Below are positions 1-8,174 of a stretch of DNA of 64,000 nt, in pieces; position 1 is the first letter of the stretch, and each line of letters begins with the position of its first letter. The DNA lies in NCBI RefSeq assembly GCF_019097855.1, contig NZ_JAHRGL010000049.1, positions 1-64,000 of the forward strand, read 5' to 3'. Under the pieces are notes generated by a model. It was not told the origin of the DNA. It ran no database searches and saw only the letters and a list, made by a program, of their open reading frames with translations. The position numbers were made by a program, and so were the translations under genes. The stretch comes from Geopseudomonas aromaticivorans (GTDB taxonomy: Bacteria; Pseudomonadota; Gammaproteobacteria; Pseudomonadales; Pseudomonadaceae).

Positions 1-589
1 GATCCAGGCGGGCATCGTGTTCGACCAGTTCGTCGTGCAGCTCGGCGAGCAACTCTCGCATCCGCCCCGGCAGGCCGTTCCCCGCATCCGCCAGCACCGT
101 CTGGATCAGTCGGCGGGTTGCCGCGACACCCAGGCACGGTTCGACCAGACCGAACTCGCCCAGCAGGCCACGGATCTCGTTGACCAGCGCGGTGCGCGCG
201 CGAATCAACCGGCTCCTGATCCGGTGCAGGGCCTGGTTGGCCTGCTGCTCGGCACTCTTCACCTCGACGTAGCGCATGTTCGGGCGGCTGGCTGCCTCGC
301 AGATCGCCTCTGCGTCGTTGGCATCGTTCTTGCCACTCTTGACGTAGGGTTTGACGAACTGCGGGGCTATCAGCCGCACTTCGTGCCCCAGCACGCGCAG
401 CTCGCGTGCCCAGTAGTGCGCGCTACCGCAGGCCTCCATGGCAATCAGACAAGGCTCGAGCTGGCGGAAGAAGTCGAGCATCTGTGCGCGCTTGAGTTGT
501 TTGCGGCAGATCACCTGCTCGTGGTTGTCAACGCCGTGAACCTGGAACACCTGCTTTGCCAAATCGATGCCGATTCGCTTAAGTTTCAT
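1..589 (-). CDS. IS110 family transposase (3' part outside window)
   Basis: This reading frame starts at ATG 589 and stays open to the window edge, giving 196 codons. The protein begins MKLKRIGIDLAKQVFQVHG and has the RuvC-like DEDD catalytic set of IS110 transposases: Asp9 in GIDLAK, Glu52 in AMEACGS, and Asp89 and Asp92 in KNDANDAE. A helical segment follows. The C-terminal domain carrying the family's catalytic serine lies beyond position 1, so intactness cannot be judged. A strong Shine-Dalgarno (GGAGGAGGGAG) precedes the ATG but lies inside an inverted repeat. Enzymes of this family carry out RNA-guided cut-and-paste transposition through a circular intermediate (family knowledge). Confidence 0.9.
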   Translation of the reverse strand, partial: MKLKRIGIDLAKQVFQVHGVDNHEQVICRKQLKRAQMLDFFRQLEPCLIAMEACGSAHYWARELRVLGHEVRLIAPQFVKPYVKSGKNDANDAEAICEAASRPNMRYVEVKSAEQQANQALHRIRSRLIRARTALVNEIRGLLGEFGLVEPCLGVAATRRLIQTVLADAGNGLPGRMRELLAELHDELVEHDARLD

Positions 590-592
590 GGT

Positions 593-666
593 GACTCCCT
601 CCTCCGGTGACTGCTGTTTTCAGCAACTTCAGTCTGGCGCATTGACGCCGTTAGGAGGAGGGAGTC
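593..666. repeat. 13-bp inverted repeat enclosing the transposase ribosome-binding site
   Basis: GACTCCCTCCTCC at 593-605 is the perfect reverse complement of 654-666, with 48 bp between. On the transposase mRNA the two arms could form a hairpin in which the downstream arm contains the GGAGGAGG Shine-Dalgarno. The repeat may also act as a sub-terminal recognition sequence of the element. Confidence 0.75.
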
Positions 667-718
667 CATTTCATTGCCCTACCCTACGCCCGGACCTTGT
701 CGCAGGGTGAGTCTCGCC

Positions 719-2113
719 CTACTCCACCCCGCCGCCGAGCGCCTTGAACAGACCGATCTCGCTGCCCAACTGGGCCAGGCGGGTGTCGATCAGCCGCTGG
801 CGGCTGACGAACAGCTGGCGCTGGGCGTCGAGCAGGGTCAGCTGGCTGTCGACGCCGGTGCGGTAGCGGGTCTCGGCCAGGCGGTAGTACTCGGCGCTGG
901 CCTCGACCAGATCGCGCTGCGCCTGCAGCTGCTGCTGGTAGGTGCCGCGCGCCGCCAGACCGTCGGCGACTTCGCTGAAGGCGACCTGGATGGCCCGCTC
1001 GTACTGCGCCACCTGGACCTCCTTCTGCAGCCGGCTGTAGTCGAGATTGGCCTTGAGGCGGCCGGCGGTGAAGATCGGCAGGTTGATCTGCGGCTGGAAC
1101 AGCCAGGTGCCGCTGCCGCCATCGAACAGGCCGGACAACTGGCTGCTGGTGGTGCCGCCCCTAGCGGTCAGGCTGATGCTGGGGAAGAAGGCCGCCCGCG
1201 CCGCACCGATGTCGGCGTTGGCCGCCTTCAGCGCGTGCTCGGCCTGGAGGATGTCCGGGCGGCGCTGCAGCAGCTCGGAAGGCAGCCCCACCGGCAGCTC
1301 GGCGAGCAGCGGCTGATCCAGCGCCTGCGCGGCCGGCAGGTCGGCCGGCATGCCACTGCCGAGCAGCAGCTGCAGGGCGTTGCCGTCCTGGGCGACCAAG
1401 CGGGTGTACTGGGCGACGCTGACCCGCGCGCCCTCCACCGCGGTGCGCGACTGCTGCAGCTCCAGCGCCGAAGCCACGCCGACGTCGAAGCTGCGCCGGG
1501 TCAGCTTGTAGCTCTGCTCGTAGGTCTGCAGGGTCTCCTGACTGAGCTTGAGCTGCGCCGCGTCGGCCTGCAGGGTCAGCCAGGCGTTGGCCACGCTGGC
1601 TACCAAACTGATCTGCGTACCACGGCGCGCCTGCTCGGTGGCGAAGTACTGCTCCAACGCCGCCTGGCTCAGGCTGCGCAGGCGGCCGAACAGGTCCAGC
1701 TCCCAGTCGGTGACGCCAAGGGTGGCGCCGTACTCGCCGTTGGTCTCGGCCTGGCCGGTGCGCGTCAGATCGGCCGGCAGACGCTGGCGGGTGCCGCTGC
1801 CGCGGGCATCGACCTGCGGGAACAGCTCGGCGCGCTGGATGCGGTACAGCGCCTGGTAGGCCTCGACGTTCAGCGCCGCCACGCGCAGGTCGCGGTTGTT
1901 GTCCAGCGCCGTCGCGATCAGCCGCTGCAGTGCCGGATCGCGGAAGTAGTTGCGCCACTCGGGCAGCACGGCCCCGGCCGTGCCGACCTCGTTGTAGGCC
2001 GCGCCCTGCGGCCATGCCACGGCCACCGGCGCGGCGGGGCGCTGGTAGTCGGGAATCAGCGAACAGCCACCCAGCGCCAGGGCCATGCTCAGGGTCAGGA
2101 TCGACTTGTTCAC
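719..2113 (-). CDS. ttgC: RND efflux outer membrane channel, OprM/TtgC type lipoprotein
   Basis: This is the outer membrane exit duct of a tripartite RND drug pump. The protein has 464 residues and begins [21 protein letters not shown]: a lipoprotein signal with lipobox Cys around residue 17, then the PDYQRP start typical of OprM homologues. Two outer-membrane-factor (TolC-like) repeats follow, with the conserved LLQRRPDI segment in the middle. The start codon GTG at 2113 overlaps the stop of the inner membrane pump gene by 4 nt (GTGA), so the two are translationally coupled. It is the last gene of the ttgABC-type operon and is read leftward. MexAB-OprM of P. aeruginosa is the alternative name set; the divergent TetR gene favours the ttg naming. 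Confidence 0.93.
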   Translation of the reverse strand: MNKSILTLSMALALGGCSLIPDYQRPAAPVAVAWPQGAAYNEVGTAGAVLPEWRNYFRDPALQRLIATALDNNRDLRVAALNVEAYQALYRIQRAELFPQVDARGSGTRQRLPADLTRTGQAETNGEYGATLGVTDWELDLFGRLRSLSQAALEQYFATEQARRGTQISLVASVANAWLTLQADAAQLKLSQETLQTYEQSYKLTRRSFDVGVASALELQQSRTAVEGARVSVAQYTRLVAQDGNALQLLLGSGMPADLPAAQALDQPLLAELPVGLPSELLQRRPDILQAEHALKAANADIGAARAAFFPSISLTARGGTTSSQLSGLFDGGSGTWLFQPQINLPIFTAGRLKANLDYSRLQKEVQVAQYERAIQVAFSEVADGLAARGTYQQQLQAQRDLVEASAEYYRLAETRYRTGVDSQLTLLDAQRQLFVSRQRLIDTRLAQLGSEIGLFKALGGGVE

Positions 2114-5100
2114 TGCGCGGACTCCTTCTCGGCCTGCACCGCCGGTTTGCGTTTGCGCTCGCCACCCGAGCAGACCAGCACATAGAACAGCGGCACCCAG
2201 AACACCGCCAGCACGGTGGCGGTCAGCATGCCGCCGATCACCCCGGTGCCGATGGCGTGCTGGCTGCCCGAGCCGGCACCGCTGGAAATCGCCAGCGGCA
2301 GCACGCCGAGGATGAAGGCCAGCGAGGTCATGATGATCGGGCGCAGACGCATGCGGCTGGCCTCGATCGCCGCGTCCAGCAGGCTCATGCCCTGCTCGTG
2401 CAGCTCCTTGGCGAACTCGACGATGAGGATGGCGTTCTTCGCCGCCAGGCCGACGGTGGTCAGCAGGCCGACCTGGAAGTACACGTCGTTGGACAGGCCG
2501 CGGCCATAGGTGGCCAGCAGCGCACCGACCACGCCGAGCGGCACCACCAGCATCACCGAGAGCGGGATCGACCAGCTCTCGTACAGCGCCGCCAGGCAGA
2601 GGAACACCACCAGCAGCGACAGCGCGTACAGTGCCGGCGCCTGGGAACCGGACAGGCGCTCCTCGTAGGACAGGCCGGTCCAGGACAGGCCGATGCCCGG
2701 CGGCAACTCGGCGGCGATCTTCTCGACCTCGGCCATCGCCTCGCCCGAGCTGTAGCCCGGCGCGGCGGCGCCGAGGATCTCGAGCGCGGGCACGCCGTTG
2801 TAGCGCGACAGCTTGGGCGGACCGTAGGTCCACTTGCCGCTGGCGAAGGCGCTGAACGGCACCATCTGGCCCCGGTCGTTGCGCACGAACCACTTGTTCA
2901 GGTCCTCCGGGTTCATCCGCGCATCGGGCTGGCCCTGCATGAACACCTTCTTCACCCGACCGCGGTCGATGAAGTCGTTGACGTAGTTGCCGCCCCAGGC
3001 AATCGACAGGGACTGGTTGATCTCGGCCAGCGACACGCCCTGGACGCGGGCCTTCTCGTCGTCGATCAGCAGCTGGAACTGCGGCTCGTCGCGCAGGCCG
3101 TTGGGACGCACCCCGGCCAACTTGGGATTCTTCGCCGCCAGCCCGAGGAACTGGTCGCGCGCCTGGGTCAGGGCCAGATGGCCGAGACCGGCACGGTCCT
3201 GAAGGAACACGTCGAAGCCGTTGGCGTTGCCCAGCTCCATCACCGCCGGCGGGGCGAAGGCGAACACCATGGCGTCGCGGAAGCCGAAGAAGCGCATCTG
3301 CGCGCGCTTGGCCAGCTCGAAGATGCCCTGCCCCGGCGCGCCGCGCTCGGCCCATGGCTTGAGGCCGATGAAGGCCATGCCCGAACTCTGGCCGCGGCCG
3401 GCGAAGTTGAAGCCGGTGATGGCGAATACCGAGCGGACCGTGTCCTTCTCCTCGGTCAGCAGGTAGTCGCGCATCTGACTGACCGCCTGGTAGGTGCGCT
3501 CGGCAGTGGAGCCGGCCGGCGTCTGTACCTGGGCGAACAGCACGCCCTGGTCCTCTTCCGGCAGGAAGGCGGTGGGGATGCGGGTGAACAGCAGGCCCAT
3601 GCCGACCACGATGGCCACGTACACCAGCAGATAGGGCGCCTTGCGCTTGAGCACCGCTTTCACCCCGCGCTCGTAGCCCTGCACGCCGCGCTCGAAGTTG
3701 CGGTTGAACCAGCCGAAGAAGCCGCGCTTGACGTGATGCTCGCCCTTGGCGAGGGGCTTGAGCATGGTCGCGCACAGCGCCGGGGTGAAGATCAGCGCCA
3801 CCAGCACCGACAGCGCCATGGCCGAGACGATGGTGATGGAGAACTGCTTGTAGATCACCCCGGTGGAGCCGCCGAAGAACGCCATCGGCACGAAAACCGC
3901 CGACAGCACCAGGGCGATGCCGATCAGCGCGCCCTGGATCTGGTCCATGGACTTGCGCGTCGCCTCCAGCGGCGACAGCCCCTCCTCGCTCATCACCCGC
4001 TCGACGTTTTCCACCACCACGATGGCGTCGTCCACCAGCAGGCCGATGGCCAGCACCATGGCGAACATGGTCAGGGTGTTGATGCTGAAGCCGAACGCCG
4101 CCAGCACGCCGAAGGTGCCGAGCAGCACCACCGGCACCGCCAGGGTCGGGATCAGCGTGGCGCGGAAGTTCTGCAGGAACAGGTACATCACCAGGAACAC
4201 CAGCACGATGGCTTCGGCCAGGGTCTGCACCACACCCATGATCGACGCCGAGATCACCGGCGTGGTGTCGTAGGGCACCTCGAGCTTGACGCCCGGCGGG
4301 AAAAACTTCTGCAGCTCGCCGAGGGTCGCGCGTATCGCCGCGGCGGTTTCCAGCGCGTTGGCCCCGGTGGCCAGCTTGATCGCGATCCCCGAGGCCGGCT
4401 TGCCGTTGTACTCGGAGCTGATGCTGTAGTTCTCGCCGCCCAGCTCGACGCGGGCGACGTCGCCCAGACGCACCTGCGAGCCGTCGGCGTTGACCTTGAT
4501 GAGGATTTTTTGGAACTGCTCGGTGGTCTGCAGGCGGGTCTTGCCGATGATGGTGGCGTTGAGCTGCTGCCCGGCCACCGCCGGCAGGCCGCCGAGCTGA
4601 CCGGAGGAAATCTGCACGTTCTGCGCCTGGATCGCGCTCTTCACATCCACCGGGGTCAGCTGGAAATTGTTCAGCTTGGCCGGATCCAGCCAGATGCGCA
4701 TCGAGTACTGCGCACCGAACACCTGGAAGTCACCCACCCCCTTGGTCCGCGACAGCGGGTCCTGGATGTTGGCGACGATGTAGTCGCTCAGATCATTGCG
4801 GCTCAGGCTGCCGTCTTCCGACACCAGGGCGACCACCATCAGGAAGTTCTTCACCGCCTTGGTCACCCGGATGCCCTGCTGCTGGACCTCCTGCGGCAAC
4901 AGCGGCGTGGCCAGCTGCAGCTTGTTCTGCACCTGCACCTGGGCAATATCCGGGTTGGTGCCCTGGTTGAAGGTCGCCGTGATGGTCATGCTGCCGTCGG
5001 AGTTGCTCTCCGAGGAGATGTAGCGCAGCCCGTCTATCCCGTTGAGCTGCTGCTCGATCACCTGCACCACGGTGTCCTGCACCGTCTGCGCCGAAGCACC

Positions 5101-5250
5101 CGGGTAGATGACCTGAATGCCCACCGCCGGCGGAGCGATGCTCGGGTACTGGTTGATCGGCAGCTTGAGGATCGACAGCCCCCCGGCCAGCATGATCACC
5201 AGGGCGATCACCCAGGCGAAGATCGGCCGATCGATAAAGAATCTAGACAT
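2110..5250 (-). CDS. ttgB: RND efflux inner membrane transporter, TtgB/MexB type
   Basis: This is the proton-driven multidrug exporter of the inner membrane, 1046 residues, the normal length of the HAE1 (AcrB/MexB) family. The start [20 protein letters not shown] is the canonical N-terminal segment. The proton-relay Asp pair sits in the TM4 segment [13 protein letters not shown]. The porter-domain sequence follows P. putida TtgB closely throughout. It lies 12 bp downstream of the adaptor gene and overlaps the channel gene by 4 nt. Expected substrates are antibiotics, solvents and plant or aromatic compounds, inferred from the family. No disruption is visible. Confidence 0.95.
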   Translation of the reverse strand: MSRFFIDRPIFAWVIALVIMLAGGLSILKLPINQYPSIAPPAVGIQVIYPGASAQTVQDTVVQVIEQQLNGIDGLRYISSESNSDGSMTITATFNQGTNPDIAQVQVQNKLQLATPLLPQEVQQQGIRVTKAVKNFLMVVALVSEDGSLSRNDLSDYIVANIQDPLSRTKGVGDFQVFGAQYSMRIWLDPAKLNNFQLTPVDVKSAIQAQNVQISSGQLGGLPAVAGQQLNATIIGKTRLQTTEQFQKILIKVNADGSQVRLGDVARVELGGENYSISSEYNGKPASGIAIKLATGANALETAAAIRATLGELQKFFPPGVKLEVPYDTTPVISASIMGVVQTLAEAIVLVFLVMYLFLQNFRATLIPTLAVPVVLLGTFGVLAAFGFSINTLTMFAMVLAIGLLVDDAIVVVENVERVMSEEGLSPLEATRKSMDQIQGALIGIALVLSAVFVPMAFFGGSTGVIYKQFSITIVSAMALSVLVALIFTPALCATMLKPLAKGEHHVKRGFFGWFNRNFERGVQGYERGVKAVLKRKAPYLLVYVAIVVGMGLLFTRIPTAFLPEEDQGVLFAQVQTPAGSTAERTYQAVSQMRDYLLTEEKDTVRSVFAITGFNFAGRGQSSGMAFIGLKPWAERGAPGQGIFELAKRAQMRFFGFRDAMVFAFAPPAVMELGNANGFDVFLQDRAGLGHLALTQARDQFLGLAAKNPKLAGVRPNGLRDEPQFQLLIDDEKARVQGVSLAEINQSLSIAWGGNYVNDFIDRGRVKKVFMQGQPDARMNPEDLNKWFVRNDRGQMVPFSAFASGKWTYGPPKLSRYNGVPALEILGAAAPGYSSGEAMAEVEKIAAELPPGIGLSWTGLSYEERLSGSQAPALYALSLLVVFLCLAALYESWSIPLSVMLVVPLGVVGALLATYGRGLSNDVYFQVGLLTTVGLAAKNAILIVEFAKELHEQGMSLLDAAIEASRMRLRPIIMTSLAFILGVLPLAISSGAGSGSQHAIGTGVIGGMLTATVLAVFWVPLFYVLVCSGGERKRKPAVQAEKESAQ

Positions 5251-5262
5251 CAGCGAATCCCC

Positions 5263-6447
5263 TTAACGGCCCTGCACGGGCGGCTGCCCGACCTGAGCGC
5301 CGGCCGGCTTCTGCTCCGCGGCCTTGGCCGGTGCGCCCAGCGCCGGCACGTTGTTCGCCGGCTGCACCTGCACCTCGACACCCGGCTTGACGAACTGCAG
5401 GCCCTCGGTGATCAGACGGTCGCCGGCCTTGAGCCCCTCGCTGACCAGCCAGGCACTGCCGGCGGTACGCTCGGCCTTGAGAATGCGCACCTCGACCTTG
5501 TTCTCGGCATTGACCACCATCGCCGTGGCCTCACCCTTGGCATTGCGCGTCACCCCCTGCTGCGGCGCGAGGATCGCCGCGCTCTTGCTGCCCGCCTGCA
5601 ACTGCGCGCGGACGAACATGCCCGGCAGCAGCACCTGCTCGGGGTTGGGGAATACCGCGCGCAGCGTCACCGAACCGGTGCCCTGGTCCACCGACACCTC
5701 GGAGAACTCCAGACGACCGTCATGGGCATAGGCGCTGCCGTCCGGCAGGGTCAGACTTACCTTGGCCGCATTGGCGCCGACCTTTTCCAGCTGCCCGCTG
5801 GCCAACTCGCGGCGCAGGCGCAGCAGCTCGCTGGCCGGCTGGGTCACGTCGACGTAGATCGGGTCGAGCTGCTGGATTTCCGCCAGCGCCGTGCTCTGCC
5901 CGTTGCTCACCAGCGCACCTTCGGTGACGGCCGAGCGGCCGATGCGCCCGCCGATCGGCGCCAGCACCTTGGTGTAACGCACATCGATGCGCGCCTTTTC
6001 CAGCGCCGCCTCGGCCTGCAGCTGGGCGGCCCGCGCCTCGTCGTACTGCTGGCGACTGACCGCCTGATCGGCCACCAGCACCTTGTAGCGCTCGGCCAGC
6101 GAGCGGCTCGACAGCACGCTGGCCTCGGCACTCTTCAGCGTCGCCTCATAGGTCGCCGGATCGATCTGGTACAGCTGCTGCCCGGCCTTGACCTCGCTGC
6201 CTTCCTTGAACAGGCGCTTGTGCACAATGCCATCGACCTGCGGCCGCACTTCGGCCACCCGGTACGCGGCGGTGCGCCCGGGCACCTCGGTGGTCAGGGT
6301 GAACGGCTGCGCCTCGAGGGTCACCACGCCTACCGCGGGGGCCGGGCGGGCCTGCGGAGCGGCCGCCTCTTTCTGGCAACCAGCCAACAGCAGAAGCGAC
6401 AGCAGGGCAGCCGTGCCCAGCGTCGCGCGTGTGGATACGCTATTCAT
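5263..6447 (-). CDS. ttgA: RND efflux periplasmic adaptor, TtgA/MexA type lipoprotein
   Basis: This is the membrane-fusion protein linking the pump to its outer membrane channel. The chosen start is ATG 6447, with GAGG about 8 nt upstream. It gives 394 residues beginning MNSVSTRATLG with a lipoprotein signal ending in LLLAGC (lipobox Cys near residue 24). A longer open frame runs upstream to 6663 but crosses the operator region and has no signal, so it was not used. Barrel-sandwich and alpha-hairpin regions are recognisable (RPQVDGIVHKRLFKEG and APIGGRIGRSAVTEG halves of the lipoyl-like domain). It is the first gene of the operon, transcribed divergently from ttgR. Confidence 0.93.
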   Translation of the reverse strand: MNSVSTRATLGTAALLSLLLLAGCQKEAAAPQARPAPAVGVVTLEAQPFTLTTEVPGRTAAYRVAEVRPQVDGIVHKRLFKEGSEVKAGQQLYQIDPATYEATLKSAEASVLSSRSLAERYKVLVADQAVSRQQYDEARAAQLQAEAALEKARIDVRYTKVLAPIGGRIGRSAVTEGALVSNGQSTALAEIQQLDPIYVDVTQPASELLRLRRELASGQLEKVGANAAKVSLTLPDGSAYAHDGRLEFSEVSVDQGTGSVTLRAVFPNPEQVLLPGMFVRAQLQAGSKSAAILAPQQGVTRNAKGEATAMVVNAENKVEVRILKAERTAGSAWLVSEGLKAGDRLITEGLQFVKPGVEVQVQPANNVPALGAPAKAAEQKPAGAQVGQPPVQGR

Positions 6448-6526
6448 CGGAAAGCCTCGAAGTTTCGTGTGCACGGGCAAGAGAAGAAGTATGGGGGAGA
6501 TGAAATCTCCGATGCTGCCCAATATA

Positions 6527-6559
6527 CTTACATTCGCGACTGTTTGTAAGATCGCGAAT
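6527..6559. promoter_or_regulatory. TtgR-type operator between ttgA and ttgR
   Basis: CTTACA at 6527-6532 and TGTAAG at 6545-6550 form an inverted repeat with a 12-nt spacer. A second, offset inverted repeat, ATTCGCGA (6532-6539) and TCGCGAAT (6552-6559), overlaps it. Read on the minus strand, the segment with TTACAAAC and GAATGTAAGTATATT closely resembles the TtgR operator known from P. putida. It lies in the divergent intergenic region, where a TetR-family repressor would block both promoters. Confidence 0.8.
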
Positions 6560-6715
6560 ATTACAACTTTCGGGTAACACAACAAATCACGGACCGAATG
6601 TACCCGGCCAACCCTGCCGCCACCGACACCGCTCGCACCGCCAGCCTCATCCTGCCGGTGCACGCACGTCCGGATGCCAGCGACGAACCTGCCACGACCG
6701 GCTCAGAGAACCCCG

Positions 6716-7354
6716 ATGGCCCGCAGAACAAAAGAAGAAGCCGAAATCACCCGCCAGCAGATCCTCGACAGCGCCGAGCGCGTGTTCGCCGCCAAGGGCG
6801 TGGCCCACACCACCATGGCCGACATCGCCGTCGATGCCGGCGTTTCGCGCGGCGCCCTGTACTGGCACTTCACCAGCAAGACCGACATTTTCCATGCCAT
6901 GTTCATCCGCCAGCATGACGCCAACAAGGTCGTCTGCGCCGCGGCCCGCAACCCCGAGGAAGCTGACCCGCTGAGCCAGATGCGCAGCATCCTCAGCCAT
7001 TTCCTGCGCAAGGTGGTGGACGATCCGCAGCAGCGCCGGGTCAGCGAAATCCTTCACCACAAGTGCGAACTGGCCGGCGAACAGGCCGACCTGCGCCAGC
7101 ACCTGCAGGCCACCGGCGACGAGATCGACCAGGACATCGCTCTGTCCCTGCGCAACGCCGTGCAGCGCGGCCAGCTGCCTGCCGACCTCGACCTGCGCCG
7201 CGCCGCCATCGCCATGCATGCCTACATCCACGGCCTGATCGACAACTGGCTGCTGCGCCCCGACAGCTACCCCCTCGAGCGCGAGGCCGAAGCCCTGGTG
7301 GATGCCCTGCTCGACATGCTCAGATACAGCCCGGCGTTGCGGCATAAGCCATAG
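6716..7354 (+). CDS. ttgR: TetR/AcrR family repressor of the efflux operon, TtgR-like
   Basis: This is a ligand-responsive repressor of 212 residues from ATG 6716 (MARRTKEEAEITRQQILDSA). The N-terminal helix-turn-helix spans roughly residues 10-56 and includes TTMADIAVDAGVSRGALYWHF. The C-terminal ligand domain keeps the family features EILHHKCE and the ending LDMLRYSPALR, both typical of TtgR. An in-frame ATG at 6674 would add 14 residues but gives an N-terminus unlike the family. The gene is divergent from ttgABC and probably releases the operator when it binds drugs or aromatic effectors. It converges with the HNH gene, with only 2 bp between stop codons. Confidence 0.92.
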   Translation: MARRTKEEAEITRQQILDSAERVFAAKGVAHTTMADIAVDAGVSRGALYWHFTSKTDIFHAMFIRQHDANKVVCAAARNPEEADPLSQMRSILSHFLRKVVDDPQQRRVSEILHHKCELAGEQADLRQHLQATGDEIDQDIALSLRNAVQRGQLPADLDLRRAAIAMHAYIHGLIDNWLLRPDSYPLEREAEALVDALLDMLRYSPALRHKP

Positions 7355-7356
7355 GT

Positions 7357-8136
7357 TCAGCCGACAAATACCTGCTGCCGATGCCAGGCGAGGAACTCGA
7401 CGCTGGGCATGAAGCGCTCGGGTAGCTCGATCTGCCGGCCGGCCAGCGGCCAGAGCACCTCGCGGACGAAGGGCTCGTCGCGCTGGCGCAATTGTTCGGC
7501 GAGCGTGATGGTAAAGTCGTCCTCAAGGGTCATCAGCCCCTGATCGAACGCCCGGTCGTGCAAGGCCGACAGGCACAGGCCATTGGCCGGGTTCAGGCGA
7601 TTGGCCTGGTCCGCACGCCAGGGCACGATATGGCTGGCCAGCAACAAGCGCGGCTCGGCCAGCCCCGACATGCAGCAGCGGCCGCGATAGCTGCTGAGCA
7701 CCGCGCGGCGGAAGAACTGCTGCTTGATGCGCTGCTCGACCAGCACCTGGCGGGTGGCGCCGGTGAAATCATCCAGCGCCAGCCCGTCGCCGGCCTCATC
7801 CAGGTCGTCAGCCGGCATGCTGTGTTCGCGGCGCAAGGCGGCGAGCAGGCCGGCGCACTCCAGCGCCAGCCCTTCCCAGTCGGAATGGAACTGCGCCCAG
7901 ATGGCTTTATCCAGGTTGGAAGCCCCAGTCAGCCCCTTGCGCCCGCTGGCGGTAATCACCGGATCGAGGCTGGCCAAATTGCTCAGCTTGTACGCCACCG
8001 CCCCCGGTGAGCGACCAATCAGCCCGGCCAGCTCGATCACTTGCGAAGTTCGCTGATCCAGGCGGCCGAAGGGCAGCTGGCAATACAAATGCAGCGCCAG
8101 CTTGACGTGATCTGCCGGCCATAAATCCTTGCGCAT
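7357..8136 (-). CDS. HNH endonuclease domain protein
   Basis: The protein has 259 residues. The C-terminal half contains an HNH_2-type nuclease module: RGRCCMSG, then LLASHIVPW (His169), LNPANGLCL (Asn185) and ALHDRAFD (His193). The N-terminal half (about 1-140) is an uncharacterised helical region with GRSPGAVAYKLSNLA, which may be DNA-binding. The ATG at 8136 is preceded by GGGAGGCGGCAGT, a good ribosome-binding site. It follows the large helicase gene by 38 bp on the same strand, so the two are probably co-transcribed. That context suggests a restriction or defence role rather than housekeeping; the role is inferred. Confidence 0.85.
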   Translation of the reverse strand: MRKDLWPADHVKLALHLYCQLPFGRLDQRTSQVIELAGLIGRSPGAVAYKLSNLASLDPVITASGRKGLTGASNLDKAIWAQFHSDWEGLALECAGLLAALRREHSMPADDLDEAGDGLALDDFTGATRQVLVEQRIKQQFFRRAVLSSYRGRCCMSGLAEPRLLLASHIVPWRADQANRLNPANGLCLSALHDRAFDQGLMTLEDDFTITLAEQLRQRDEPFVREVLWPLAGRQIELPERFMPSVEFLAWHRQQVFVG

Positions 8137-8174
8137 ACTGCCGCCTCCCTGCTGATTGCGACGACTTACATAGT

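Larger units (their letters stand above)
1..668 (-). mobile_element. IS110 family (IS1111-like) insertion sequence, one end only
   Basis: The right-hand end of an insertion sequence is visible; the rest lies left of the window. It contains the N-terminal part of a DEDD transposase and, between the start codon and about position 668, a short non-coding end carrying a 13-bp inverted repeat. Sub-terminal inverted repeats and a short 5' non-coding end fit the IS1111 subgroup better than classical IS110 members. The exact element end is inferred from where the repeat stops. Confidence 0.75.

Noticed and set aside
17-610. A 197-codon plus-strand open frame at the left edge
   Set aside because: It is antisense to a continuous IS110 transposase frame with all DEDD catalytic residues, so it is a shadow.
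719-3775. A 1018-codon minus-strand frame that includes the outer membrane channel gene
   Set aside because: Its upstream half is a frame-shifted reading of ttgB. Only the part from GTG 2113, with a lipoprotein signal, is real.
2110-6447. Naming the pump mexAB-oprM
   Set aside because: The divergent TetR repressor and the TtgR-like operator match the P. putida ttgABC-ttgR layout. MexAB-OprM has a MarR-type MexR.
1930-6549. A 1539-codon open frame on the plus strand
   Set aside because: It lies antisense to the ttgABC genes, is Arg/Gln/His-rich without any recognisable domain, and arises from the high GC of the opposite strand.
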